DNA of 64,000 nucleotides from Atherix ibis. Its lineage: Eukaryota; Arthropoda; Insecta; Diptera; Athericidae. A model generated the notes under the pieces. The model had not been told where the DNA came from, made no database searches, and worked only from the letters and a program-made list of their open reading frames with translations. Location: contig OY282609.1 in the NCBI GenBank assembly GCA_958298945.1, positions 65,010,220-65,074,219 of the forward strand, written 5' to 3'. Both the position numbers and the translations under genes were made by a program. This document shows positions 1 to 11,615 of the stretch, one piece after another. Each line of letters opens with the position of its first letter. The first letter of the stretch is position 1.

Positions 1-1000
1 AACTTATTTTAATAGTAATCATTAAAAAATGCACTTTGCTTATTTATTTTTATATAAATATACATACATAAATTATATGAAAAAAAATTAGATAATAAAA
101 ATCGATATTAAAATAAAAACTAAAAATTAGAATTTAACAAGAAAAAAAATTATTTTACTATAGGAATAAAATTTTTCTCAAATTTCGTTTTTTGTTGTTA
201 ATAAACTGATTATTTAAAAAATAAATTTGAAAATCCAAAATACTTAATTAAAGTACATAAACATATATTACTATATATAAATATATATACATTCACATTT
301 TAATTTACCTAAGTCTGAATTTAATCCCAAAAAATGTGAGAAAAAAGAAGAAAATTAACTAATTGAAAATATGAATAAAAACGAGAGAAATTAATTAAAA
401 TCTCTTAAAAAAATTAGAACACTACTTATACATATAAGCGCTAATATATACAAATAACTTGTTAGAAATACTCAAGATCAAGATGAAATTAAATAAAAAA
501 TTATATATATAAAGAGCCATTGAAGATAAATAAAAGCAAAGAGAAATGACAAATAACAAAGAATTATTGTCTGAAAGAGACGATGAAAAAGTATGATATC
601 TGAAGAATGAATGAAAGAGTATTTGAATAAAAGTGAACGAATGAGTGATTGATTGAATGTGAATGATGCGCGAGAGTGAATGAGAGACCCAGAGAAAGGC
701 TGAAAAAAGAATAGTAGAATTGTAATCCTACTCAGTTATTATTAAAATACTCTCATAATATTAAGTATGATATACCTGAGATAATGACTCCGAATAATCC
801 CAGCAGGAAATGTTAATGCTTACCGAATCGATTACAGAATCATTACGGGTAAGGAAGAATCACTTATCATCTGCATTCGTAGTCATGTTCGAAAATGTAA
901 TCGATTGCGTTCTGTATCACCAATTATTACTTATTTCATTGATTCCATCATGCATTACTCAGCAATCGAACTCGGATTTGTATGCACAATTATAACGTAT
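1..1000. other. AT-rich DNA without a recognisable gene
   Basis: Long A and T runs fill the first 700 bases. From about 720 to 1000 the composition is more balanced, but no reading frame or family motif could be recognised. It flanks a solo LTR, so part of it may be older repeat sequence into which the LTR inserted. Confidence 0.6.
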
Positions 1001-1248
1001 TGTTACGATCTTACGCAGATTCAATGGATAGTGTAAAAGACTGATTTTATGTATTTCGAATTTTTCTTTATTGAACTGAGTTGTATTTTACAAATGAATT
1101 ATTTAGGTCGCTTGACTCCTAATTAAATATTTTCGCTGTACACGTATTATCCACTTCAAACTGTATGTCTACGATCCAACCGAGCTTTTCGCGTTCACAC
1201 TTTCCGAGTTCTGAATCATTTTTCAGACTAATTCAGCGCTCGTACACG

Positions 1249-1256
1249 TATTTATA
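1249..1256 (-). promoter_or_regulatory. TATA box of the LTR promoter
   Basis: TATAAATA on the minus strand, 14 bases downstream of the heat-shock-like element. Transcription would start near 1220 and run toward lower coordinates, reaching the LTR poly(A) signal at 1072-1067. Confidence 0.6.
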
Positions 1257-1270
1257 CCGCTCCGGCTTGC

Positions 1271-1288
1271 TTCTAGAACATTCGGGAA
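1271..1288 (-). promoter_or_regulatory. Four-unit heat-shock element in the LTR U3
   Basis: Four alternating, perfectly spaced NTTCNNGAAN units (minus: TTCccGAAtgTTCtaGAA) end 14 bases upstream of the LTR TATA box. Trimeric HSF binds three such units, so four exact ones next to a TATA box is the architecture of fly hsp promoters. The pattern is seen directly; the heat response is inferred. Confidence 0.6.
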
Positions 1289-1357
1289 TCGAACCTTTTG
1301 AAATACTCTGCAACTCTCTGAAATCTCTCTTTTAGATTTCCATGTTATGTCATAACA

Positions 1358-4300
1358 ATATCTAAAGAATCATCGAATTTCATAATCTTTCGTCTCGATT
1401 TCACAATTCATTGAACATTTTTACTACCTGCTCTTCATCAAAATTTTGTACCCTTACTTCATGTATTATCATTCCTTATCATCAATTACCCAAGTAGTCA
1501 CTAACCCAATCTCCTACTAGGATAACATTATTGCTATCGTTTATAAGAGGTGCAAGAGTATGCGTACGGTTGGGAAAAATAATATTGTGAAAATAGAACA
1601 AAAGAAATTAGTGTCAATAGAAAATAAAAATTCCGATTGTTTGAAAAAAAAAGGAAAATTATTTTTAAAAGTTAAACAGTTATCCCTTTTAGAGCAAGAA
1701 GAATAGCTATTAAGATTTTATATATATAGAAAGGGAAATCAAATTTACAAATGAGAAGAAAAAAAATTCGTTTAGGAGAAAAGAAAGTAAAATAAAAACC
1801 AATCGATTCTTATGTGCCTTTCTGTCATTTACTATAATCAGATAGGATGGTTGATTCTCTTTTTAATGTTCTCATATTTTTTTCTCTTAATATTTTGTAT
1901 TTAATGGAAACTTCTAAGTTTGTTTCTATATTTCTACTCATTTTTTAAATTATTATTTGTGTGTATGAATGTGAACTCCCTAAAACTATTAATTTACTGA
2001 CCAATTAAGAGATTTTTGATCAAAGAACATTTAAAAATTAAATTTTAATATAGGATTGATGTCGGAGAGTTCAAAATTAATAAATTTAAAAATGATTAAT
2101 AACTGAAAAAAAATCATATTAAGCGAGTTTTTTTTGTTAAATTCTATTTCAATTATATTCAATAAAAACAATTGATTTTTTTCATTTATTTTTTCGCTTT
2201 TTGATTGTATTATCAAAATATCCTGTTTTTCCATACACAGGCGTTATTAGAAAATATATTAAAGTTGATATGGCAAACGTTTTTTTTACCTCAATAATCT
2301 CGATTTACTTAAATAGGCACTGTTGCTTTGGATATAATCTCCGATTCCAAATAGAAAAACAATTTTCCTTTTACTTGAGTTTCTTAAATGTATGAGTTGT
2401 TGTAGAATTTTTACATTTGCCTTTTTTGTAACATCGTCTCTAAAAAAAAAATCAAAAAAAAATTATATGTACTCTATGTATTGATGGATGTATGCATAAA
2501 TGCATGTATGAATGTGTTTGGCATGTAAGTATGGTGGTCGTATGAGGAACAATAATAAAAAACAAAAAACAAAAAGTGCTTTAACATTTTTTCTTCATAT
2601 AAAAAATACTTAAAAAACTGATACACATACACAACAAAAACCAAGTATTATTATTGTTAATGAATAGGAAATTTGTTTACCTTTGTTCATGTGAGATTAT
2701 TTTTTTTTTTTAAATTAATATGACAATCTGTTATAAAAATAAAATAAATACAATAATTTTTTAGACAGTTTTTTTTAGAGATATTTAAAATTTGTTTGCA
2801 TATGAAAAAATTCGATTAAATAACATATTCGTATTTGTTGTTTTTTATTTCAAATTTTTAACAATTTTTTTTTATTCTTAAAATTTAATTAAAAAAGAGA
2901 AGAAAAAAATATAATCTTAATTCGTGTTAACTCAGTAACTGCTTATCTAATTTTTCTACATATTTTTAACATTAATAATTATGTACTTAGAATTTCTTTG
3001 ATAAAAAAAAGAAAAGAGTTTATTTAATTTTTTTATACACTTAAACAAAACAAATTATATAATTTTTTTTTATTATATAATTTTTATGCTTTTATTAACG
3101 TGATTAATATTTTGTTTGTTTGTTTGTTTTTTTTTTATTTTATACATAAAACAAATGAAGATGAAATGAGAAAAAAGAACGTTTCGAACCCACATTGTCC
3201 ATTTTTTAAAGAACAAATTATAAAAATATACAAAGTTTTTTTTTATAATTATAATAATAAGAATTTTTGTAGATTAAAATAGGTTACGTTTTAATATATT
3301 TAACATAGTTTTTGTAGATTATATAATAGCATTATAAAAAAAAATAGCAAGCTTTTTTTGCTATAAAATAAGAGCAATTTGTAATTAATTTAATCGCAGC
3401 CTTTTTATTTAAAAAATAAAAATAAATAGGAACATACAATATTAATAACGCTTTATTAATGAATTTTTTGTTTTTTAATTTTCTACAACATAAATTGTAG
3501 TTAAAAGTAGAAATATGAAAAGATATTAACATAAAAAAAATGCAATTTTTAAGAATTAATAATACTCACACTCACCGTTTTACCAATAGCTTATATCATT
3601 ATTAGAAATATAACAAGTATTTTAATTAAATTATAGTATTTTTAATTTTAAGTAAAAGTTTTATATTTTAAGTGAATTGATCAAAAACAGTATATAAATA
3701 AAATCTGATTAAACATTTTTTAAAGAGAAAGACAGTGAGAAAAAGAGCAGTAAAAATTATATAGAAAACGAAAAAAAAAGGAACATATGGAAAGAAAATT
3801 AAGGAATGCATAAAAATTAATTTATATAAAATTCCACATAATCCTTGCTAATTTTTGAATATACCATAATAAAAAATTCTCTTAAAAAAAGGGATTGGTA
3901 AGAAAATTGATAAATCGCATTTTCTTATATTCTTTTATTTTTTTTTATGTGTGTTATTTTATTTTTCTAAAGTTTATTTTGACCGAAACATTTATGAAAT
4001 TTACTTTTTCTTTAATAATATACAAACAATTATTTCAAAGCCAAATGTATTTTAAAAAAAAAAATAATATTTTTAAATAATTTGATTGTGAAATGAAGAA
4101 AAAATTACAGTATTTTCCTTTTTTTGATTTTGATTTCATACATTATAATAGAAAACATTTTTTTTAAGTAAGAACAAAAATTTACAAAAAAAAAGAATTG
4201 CACAAGAGATGAAAATTATATTTTTTTAAATTTAACAAATTGCACACTTCACAGAGAATAAGCTTTATTGCTTTTCTTCTTTGTGTCTCCTTTAAGAGGA

Positions 4301-7300
4301 AAATTGCTTACCTTCTTCTTATTGATGTAATTCTTTTACATGCAAATGAGATATTCTCTTTTACACACTCAATTATCGGTTTATACTTTTACACTCAGAG
4401 TGAATATATCTTTTCTGAAAGAGAGATAGTATATATCTATCTCCTAATGTTGTTGTTGTTTCTGTTTTCGCAATTTTTAGATGTTTTTTTTTACCTTATT
4501 TTATTTAAGTTTTAATTATAAAATTATTTATTTACAATAATTTTCAACATAATCCGTCCTTAAACAAACTTAAATAGTAAATAGAGAAAAGAAAAACAAA
4601 CAAATCTCATATCTAGTATTAACTAAAACTAAGAAGAAAATTTCAATTTATGGTAAAATTTAATATAAGATAAGTAAATGCAAAGAAAAGATACAAAAGA
4701 AATTTATTAAAATGATTAAAATGAAAACAGCCAAAAAAAAACGAACAAGAGAACAAAATGATGGAAAAGAAAATATAGGGAATAATCATCAAATCAAAGA
4801 AATACATGGTATTATTATTTTTTTAATGTGTATATGAGATCTTATTTGAAATGTATTATTTCTAGTAATAATTATACATGCAAACATGCATATATAGTTC
4901 TTTTTTAAATATAATTTCTTTATTTATATAATATAATTTGTTTAGTAGAAAAAATGTCGAATAGAAAACAAAAACAACAACTATTTAAAAATTAAAAAAT
5001 TAATCGTAATTAAATTTTACTTTCTTAAATATTTTCTTTGAAAAAAAAATGGTTTTTTTTTTCTGTCAAATTATTTAAAAAATTTCTGATATAATTATTT
5101 ATTACGCTCAAAAACAAATAATAATAAGAAATATTATTAATATAAAAGAAGAAATATATTTTTTCTCTTCCTTTTTATACTCACACAATATCGAATTTTT
5201 CATAGTTTTAACAAATTAAAACAACAAAAAATAACATTAAAAATATTACAAAAAGAAAAAAAGAATAATTGTTAACATAAAAAAATATTATGAATTTTTT
5301 CCAAGTTTTCTTAGTTTTAATTTAAATAATAGTATTTTTTCGTACATAATCATATATTTACTAAAATGATTTATTTTTAATAATAATAATAATAATTATT
5401 ATTATTATTATTAACATCATAATTATTATTGTAATTAGAAATTTAATATTAAGAAAATCTTCATTAAATCAGCAAACAAACAAAAATTATTAAACTCAAA
5501 TAATAGTGAAACGTTTAAAAATGAGAAGAAAGTCCTTTTCACTTACTTTCATTATTATTAATTATTAATTATATTCAATTAATTAAATACTATTAATAAT
5601 TATAAATATGCATTTTAATTATAAATGCAAATGCAAAGATGAACAAAACATAAGGACTATTCTCTCTAATTTGATTAGTAATTATATATTTATTTATTTA
5701 TCTACTTAATAATCCTACTATTTATTGCCACTATTACTAGTACTATAACAATTACTATTACTATTACTATTACTATTACTACTATTGCTATTACTATTAC
5801 TATTATTATTATTATTATTATTATCATTATTCTTAATAAATTGTAATTACTTTTATTTTATTATAAGCTATTTTAAAAATTAAGAGAGAATTTTTTTTGA
5901 AAAGAAAAATAAAATCAACATGAAACAAAAATTTATATATAAATAGTATTTAGAAAATTAAAAAAAATTGAAAATATTTTAATAAAAAAAAAAAAAAAGA
6001 ACCGAAAAATATTGTCTTCTTTAAGAGAAACTAACAAAACACAAGTAAGCAAAGAAAATTCAAATGAATAAAATTAAATATGAAATTTTTCTTCAAAAAA
6101 AAAAACAACAAAAATCAAAAGTAAATAAAATTTAAAAAAAAAACTAATAAGAACAATTTTTTAACAAAAAAATTAAAATCAAAAACTTTCAGTAAAGTAA
6201 TTAATTTAAGCAATCATTAAAAAAAATGAAAAAATAAAACAATTTTCCTTTAATAAGCCTAGAAAAAAAAAGAAAACAATTATACAAAAAAAAAACAAAT
6301 ATATTTATATATGAAGAAAATTTTAAAAAAAGAAAATGATATTAACTATAAATAATAATAAGAGAAAAGGAAAAGAAAAAACTAAAATGATTGATTATAA
6401 ATCGATCATTATCATCGCTTCTCAAAATGTATACCAGTTGTTTACCAGTTTTACCTTAGCTTTAGAATTAACATATACACTTAACACAAACTACATTTAT
6501 ATATATATATATATATATAAAACATATACATTAATAGAAACATAAATATATTTATTTATGTTTATAAATGAGTAAAATGAAAAATCAATTAAGGAGCAAG
6601 AGTAAAGGAAAGACAAAGAAAGATCATGTTAGATAGGGATGGAAAAGTGAAAAAATTAAAATAATTTAAGGGAGAGAAGGAAGAATAATATAAAAATTTA
6701 CAAACAAATTCAACCAAAACAAATTGATAACACATACACGTACACACACGCATCTATCTATTATACATATATAACCATTAACACACCTTAATGCATATAT
6801 GCATATACATATACTCAAATAAATTGTATTTATTTTTATACAATAAAAATTGTTTTGCTTATTTTTTCCAAATTTTCTTTTATTCTTTATTCCAACCTCA
6901 AAAAGCATTGAATTTCTAAAAAAAAATAAACAGAAAATAATAAAGCCTCAACAAAAAAAAATAAGAATAGAATATTTAAAAGTTATTAACACAATTTAGT
7001 ATTTGTTAATAATTTTAATTGGTAAAAAAAAATAAAAGGATAAAATAATAAATTATATTTAACAAAGTATTCGGATTTTATTCGAAATAATAACTTTTCA
7101 ATTATAAAATTTTTTTTCTTCAAATTATTCAACAACAAAAAATCAAAAATCTGTAAAGAAAAAAATTGTATTGTAGAAAAAATAAAGAGACATATATATC
7201 ATCAACGAGAATAGCTACATCAATCCACTCGCCGATCATACATACACAAATAACTAATTATAAAACAATGAATCCAAAATTGAATGTGTACACTTTTTTG

Positions 7301-8335
7301 TGGTTGGGTAATAATTGAGAAAACATAACAAAAATTAAATGGAAAGAATTAAAAATTTAGAAGGAGAAAAACGGAATGAAAACAAACAAAAAATATTACA
7401 ATAAAAATTTAAAAAAAAAAACTTAAACTTACTAAGTAATTATTTAGTACTGTATATTTTTAAATACATACAATAAAAAAATGATAAACACAATAAAAAC
7501 TAATTAAAAAGTGAAAGAGAGAAAAGAAAACAAATGGAATTTAAGAAGTTATTAACTATCTGTTTTTAAAAGCGTTCAGTTTATTTTCATTGGAAGAAAG
7601 TTAAGATTTTTTACTTTTTATATTATGTTTATTGGTAAATAATCCCCTTCCGAATGGTGGATATTGGCTTGCCTATACACTTCTCCATTCTAACTCTTAT
7701 TCAGCGTCCGCAAGTTGTGCATTTGTCATATCAGTTTTTTTTTTTAAATTGCAAATAAAACTGTTTTTTTGTATTTATTCTTAAAGAAAAACAACAATCT
7801 AATAATCTCTTTCCGATGGAGAATATTTATAAATTTGAAATAGTTTTGAATTCCTATCAGTTCCAGTCAATAATTCTAGATTATTTCAATTACTTGGCAT
7901 TTTATTGTTTTAAAACAAAGAATAAAAAAAACAACAAATTGTTCTAGTTAGAGTTTTTTTTCTACTTTTACTAAACAATTTTCGTATCTTTTTAAACTCC
8001 GTTTAAATACATTAAATTTATATAGAGCTGTAATTTACGCCATATAATGTCTTGACAAATCACACTACTATTGTTGCAGGGTTTTTATTTCTTACAAATA
8101 ATCTTAAAAAAAAATCTGAATGTCAATTTTTAAAAATATTTTTCAAGTGATTTTATATAAATAGAAAAAAGTTACAATATTTTCTTATAATAATTTCAAA
8201 AATATCAACAAAAATAGAGAGAAAATATTGTAAGAATTCACATCAATAATTCTGATACCATCCATTTCCGTACAAAATAATAGGAACGTTAGGAAACTAG
8301 AACAGAAATGAGAAAAAGAGCAGCACAAAAAATAC
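1358..8335. other. AT-rich gene desert
   Basis: Homopolymer A/T runs and short microsatellites dominate, including TAA/ATT arrays near 5379-5413 and 5746-5823 and a TA run near 6500. Short open frames here have the composition of random AT-rich DNA. A more balanced patch at 7640-7730 was read on both strands without recognising anything. The stretch could be intron or intergenic DNA. Confidence 0.6.
5379..5413. repeat. Palindromic TAA/ATT microsatellite
   Basis: About six TAA units run directly into about six ATT units, so the array is an inverted repeat that can fold on itself. A simple-sequence repeat is the plainest explanation. Confidence 0.8.
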
Positions 8336-8397
8336 CTTCCAGCGGCTATCAATGCAATCGCGTACCAGTCGGGCATAATCGCTATGTTTTCGTTCAT
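8336..8397 (-). CDS. Candidate short first coding exon, unknown gene
   Basis: On the minus strand an ATG in a good fly start context (CCAAAATGAACG) opens a 20-residue frame, MNENIAIMPDWYAIALIAAG, rich in hydrophobic residues. It ends at a possible splice donor, AAG|GTATTT, after 62 nt. The surroundings are more GC-balanced than the neighbouring desert. No following exon could be identified at lower coordinates, and the product is not recognised. It could be the start of a small membrane protein or a chance match. Confidence 0.25.
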
Positions 8398-9775
8398 TTT
8401 GGTTTAGATGCCAAAACAAAATGGCGTAAATCGTCATCACGAAACGTTTATATTCAAATTCGGTTCTCGAAAAGTTAATTTTGGTTTCGTATTAAAAGTT
8501 AAATTTTCTTTATAGAGGTAATAAAATGACTTTTATCATATATTGGGGTATAAATTTAGCATTTCATGTTTTGTTTACCTTTGAAAGAAAGAAAAAAACT
8601 AGAACAGAAATAAGTATTTGTGTGTTTGTGGCTTTATCGATTTGTAATTTAAATATATGCTTAATTATATTTAATTTAGTGTTTATTATGATTTTTTTGC
8701 TCTGATTGAAAACTTTCTTCTGTTCATACATACGAGTATTTTCAATTTTTTGTATAAAAATTTAAGAGTTATGAAAATATGCCACCCCGCCTTTGTCATT
8801 TAAAACTCTCTCCAATTCACACGTGCATATATACTCTCTCGTATTCATATCTATTGTCGGAGATAAAATTTTTGCATTTTGTATTATTTTTAAGAGATAA
8901 TTTGTTTTATATATATAAGGAAAGAGGATGCTCACAAATACCAGTATATATATGACAGGGTTTTTTTTTTAAATTATTTTTAATTTTATTATTACTAAAA
9001 CTACAATTAATATTATTATTATTATTATTATTATTTTTAATTTTATGATTGAAGAACCTATTTATTATTAATTATTTTAAAATATATTATTATTTAGTTT
9101 TGATGATACATACATATATACTCGTACATAGTATGATAAAAAGAGAAAAAATAACATTTTCTCATTTAAGTAATAATTTTTTTGTAGTATTATAGAAATA
9201 ACAATTTTATCTTAAAGAAAAAAAAACATCATCATTTTTTGTATTTACTAAAATTTACTTTTCTCAAAGATATGCGGTTTTTTATTTCTTATTTTTGAAT
9301 TTGTTACGTTTTATTTTTGTTTTTTTATTTGTGTCTTGTTTGGCCAAAATATATGAAGATTTTTCTTGGGGTACTGTTTTACTATTAACAAATTATTAAT
9401 GATCTTTTTTAAGAAACTTATTTCTTTAAGATACTGACAATATTTTTTTCGCCAGTATTCTGTTAGCCATATTAAAATTTCCAAAAAATTAGATACTTAA
9501 AGTGCAATATTTGATTAGCCTCAGTTCTGTCCCAGTCAATTATTTACAAGTGAATATTCAAAACTTGTTTTAAAATAATCAAAATTAAATTACAAGTGAA
9601 AGGAAACTTAGTTTTAAAATAATCAAAATGGGCTGTAAAAATTCTTTGACTTTTAAATCAATTTTTGCTTAAAATAAAATGTGTCTAAAAGCAGAAATTG
9701 TAAACTCGTCAAAATTAAATTGTAGTGCTCCGACAGTAAATAGGTAACCTAAGAATTGAATTCACCAGAAACGGC
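8398..9775. other. AT-rich DNA, nothing recognised
   Basis: Contains an ATT microsatellite around 9011-9034 and long T runs. No open frame of convincing composition and no terminal repeats were found. Confidence 0.55.
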
Positions 9776-9924
9776 GTGAAATTTGGAGTAACGAAACTTT
9801 TCAGTGCTCGTATCAGACATACCATACTGATCCGTCATCTTCTTTTCGGGAATAGATCTCGTTCTTGTTCTTTATGCCATTCCTGTGGTGCTCAATTAAT
9901 CATCTCTCATATTCTAAAATTCTA
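9776..9924 (+). pseudogene. Jockey-type non-LTR retrotransposon fragment (ORF2 C-terminus)
   Basis: The frame reads ...LFSARIRHTILIRHLLFG..., then CSLCHSCGAQLIISHIL before a stop. This matches the region after RNase H in insect Jockey-superfamily ORF2 proteins, where an R-I-x-H-T-x-L segment is followed by a C-x2-C-G knuckle and a S-H-I-L motif. Only about 50 codons survive and no reverse transcriptase lies next to it, so it is a dead fragment. Similar pieces occur at 43345-43590 and 56565-56691; whether they come from one family cannot be told by eye. Confidence 0.65.
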
Positions 9925-10939
9925 GATTCCACTTAATCTTCCTCGCTTACGAAGCTCCTAAACCATTCCCTTTAGTTGCCCTCTTTTTTATTTCCTAAAA
10001 CGATCAAATATGATCCAGAAAATTCAACTACTTTTAATTGTTCACAACCTACGTTCGACTAAATGTCCTATAAGATAGACCACTGGTGTTTGTCTCAACA
10101 TACAAACAAACAAACAAATTCCTAAATAAGACGACACTTCTGGAATTATTCGAACCGTACAAAGGATTATTAGTAGATACAATTATCGAAGACAAGTACT
10201 TAAAAAAATCGACTAGGAACGCTCAGGAATCAAAAGATTCACGTTGTCGGCAATCTTTACAATGGAAAGACTGGGCCAGTGGAAACGGCTGATGTTCATA
10301 TATGAAAGGAATAATAATTTGGATGTTCCAGGTGGATTCCAACATTACTTTTCCGATTTAAGAGAAAAAAAACTCTATTGCGAAAGGTGATGTTGGGTGC
10401 AGTATGTTTATATGTTTATTTATTTTGGGGTTGTACCCAGTTTTAGTGGTCATTGAATACTCAACAAAAGTTCAACGACTTACTTCAAGGAGATCGTTCC
10501 CACTAAGGCTGCAGTTTTTTCCGTCGCACTGATTAACAATTTATCTGTAGGCAATTTTGTACCTTTAATTAGAGTAAACGAATTATTTTTAATCAAGTAC
10601 AATAGTTGAACGGCACTCGGACGCATTTTTAAAGGCTGTTGATTTTTGATTGTAAATACTTCGGAAGCTTAATATCAAGAAAGAAAGCAAAACAATGAGT
10701 CTTAAACCCCTTTTCTATACCAATAAAACTAGGTGCTCACCTCAAGTGACCTATTGTGTCATCATAAAAAAATGGAATTTAACGAAAGAAATTTAAAAAG
10801 GAAAACGAAAGAAAACCACAGTTTTATATATATGAATGCATTTATATTACTATAAATCCAATATTATTAATGGAATTCATTATAAATGGAAAACTAATGT
10901 AATAAATAATATAATTAAATTGGCAGCTGCATTGCTCTC
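9925..10939. other. Unannotated stretch downstream of TAF10
   Basis: Composition is moderately balanced between 9925 and 10740, with broken short frames and no recognised family. It may continue the decayed retroelement at 9776-9924. The last 100 bases are presumably the TAF10 3' UTR; no canonical AATAAA was seen close to the stop codon on the minus strand. Confidence 0.5.
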
Positions 10940-11615
10940 TTAAACGAAATACTGTGCCTTGCGGACTGTGATACCGTAATCGTTAAGAGCTGGTGCCAAA
11001 TCTTCCATGGTCAATGTGTATTTACGATCCTTTGATGATTTGGGATTCTAAGGAGGATGAGGAAAAGAGTGTTAATATTTCTGTATATTGTGTATCGTTA
11101 ATTTATAAATAAACTTGTACCTTTGATGAGCTATGACTTGAGCTCGGTGCATTGCTAGTGCGCGTCTTGCAATGTTGCAGTGCATCATTAACAACATCCG
11201 AGATAAACTTCTGCGACGCAACAGAGATCAAGCGAACACTAAAATGTATAAAAGAAAAAACCATTCCATCATCTAATTACGTAATTAATGAGAATTTAAT
11301 GTTTTATTTTTTGATTGGCCACTGCTATACTCACATTCGCGGATCATTACTTTCAAATCCTGCTGAGTTCAAGTAGAACGCAGTCACGGAATCCGGAATC
11401 TAAAATGATAATACCTTTATCAGTGTCGGGTATTGAATTTAAAACCCACAAAAAAGTAACAATTTGTGCGAATAGGGATTTCGCCTTACAGTCGGTGTGT
11501 AATCTTCCAATTGCAGAAGAAAGTCATTCAAAACTTGCCCCTGGGTGCGTTGGTCCTGTTGTTGTCGTGGCGTACCACTACGCTGAGCGTTATTACTGGT
11601 ATTATCTGCACTCAT
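10940..11615 (-). CDS. Taf10: TAF10, TFIID/SAGA subunit (four exons)
   Basis: TAF10 is a histone-fold TBP-associated factor found in TFIID and SAGA in the nucleus, where it pairs with TAF3 or TAF8 (TFIID) and SPT7-like partners (SAGA). The coding sequence was rebuilt from four minus-strand exons: 11490-11615, 11335-11399, 11121-11238 and 10940-11047, giving 138 residues. All junctions are GT-AG (donors GTAAGG, GTGAGT, GTACAA) and the phases agree. Diagnostic blocks are QVLNDFLLQLEDYTPT, IPDSVTAFYLNSAGFESNDP, RLISVASQKFISDV, and the C-terminal KDRKYTLTMEDLAPALNDYG ending in KAQYFV; this is the complete TAF10 domain. The N-terminus before it is only about 26 residues, shorter than the vertebrate protein and close to fly Taf10b. 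The start ATG is the first in frame after the upstream stops. Flies have two tandem paralogues; only one is visible here. Confidence 0.92.

Larger units (their letters stand above)
1001..1357 (-). mobile_element. Solo LTR of an LTR retrotransposon, minus orientation
   Basis: Read on the minus strand the segment starts TGTTATGACATAACA (a perfect palindrome) and ends CGTAACA, the usual TG...CA LTR form with inverted termini. It contains a TATA box (TATAAATA, 1256-1249), then about 180 bases further on an AATAAA poly(A) signal (1072-1067), giving a clean U3-R-U5 order in 357 bp. No primer-binding site follows the U5 end and no gag or pol lies on either side, so this is best read as a solo LTR left by LTR-LTR recombination. 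The flanking bases (gtat and atat) agree at three of four positions, an imperfect target duplication. The family (gypsy, Bel or copia) cannot be told from the LTR alone. Confidence 0.75.

Noticed and set aside
5379..5823. Regular TAA/ATT and ACT/ATT arrays that might suggest a CRISPR-like or structured array
   Set aside because: Simple microsatellites without unique spacers.
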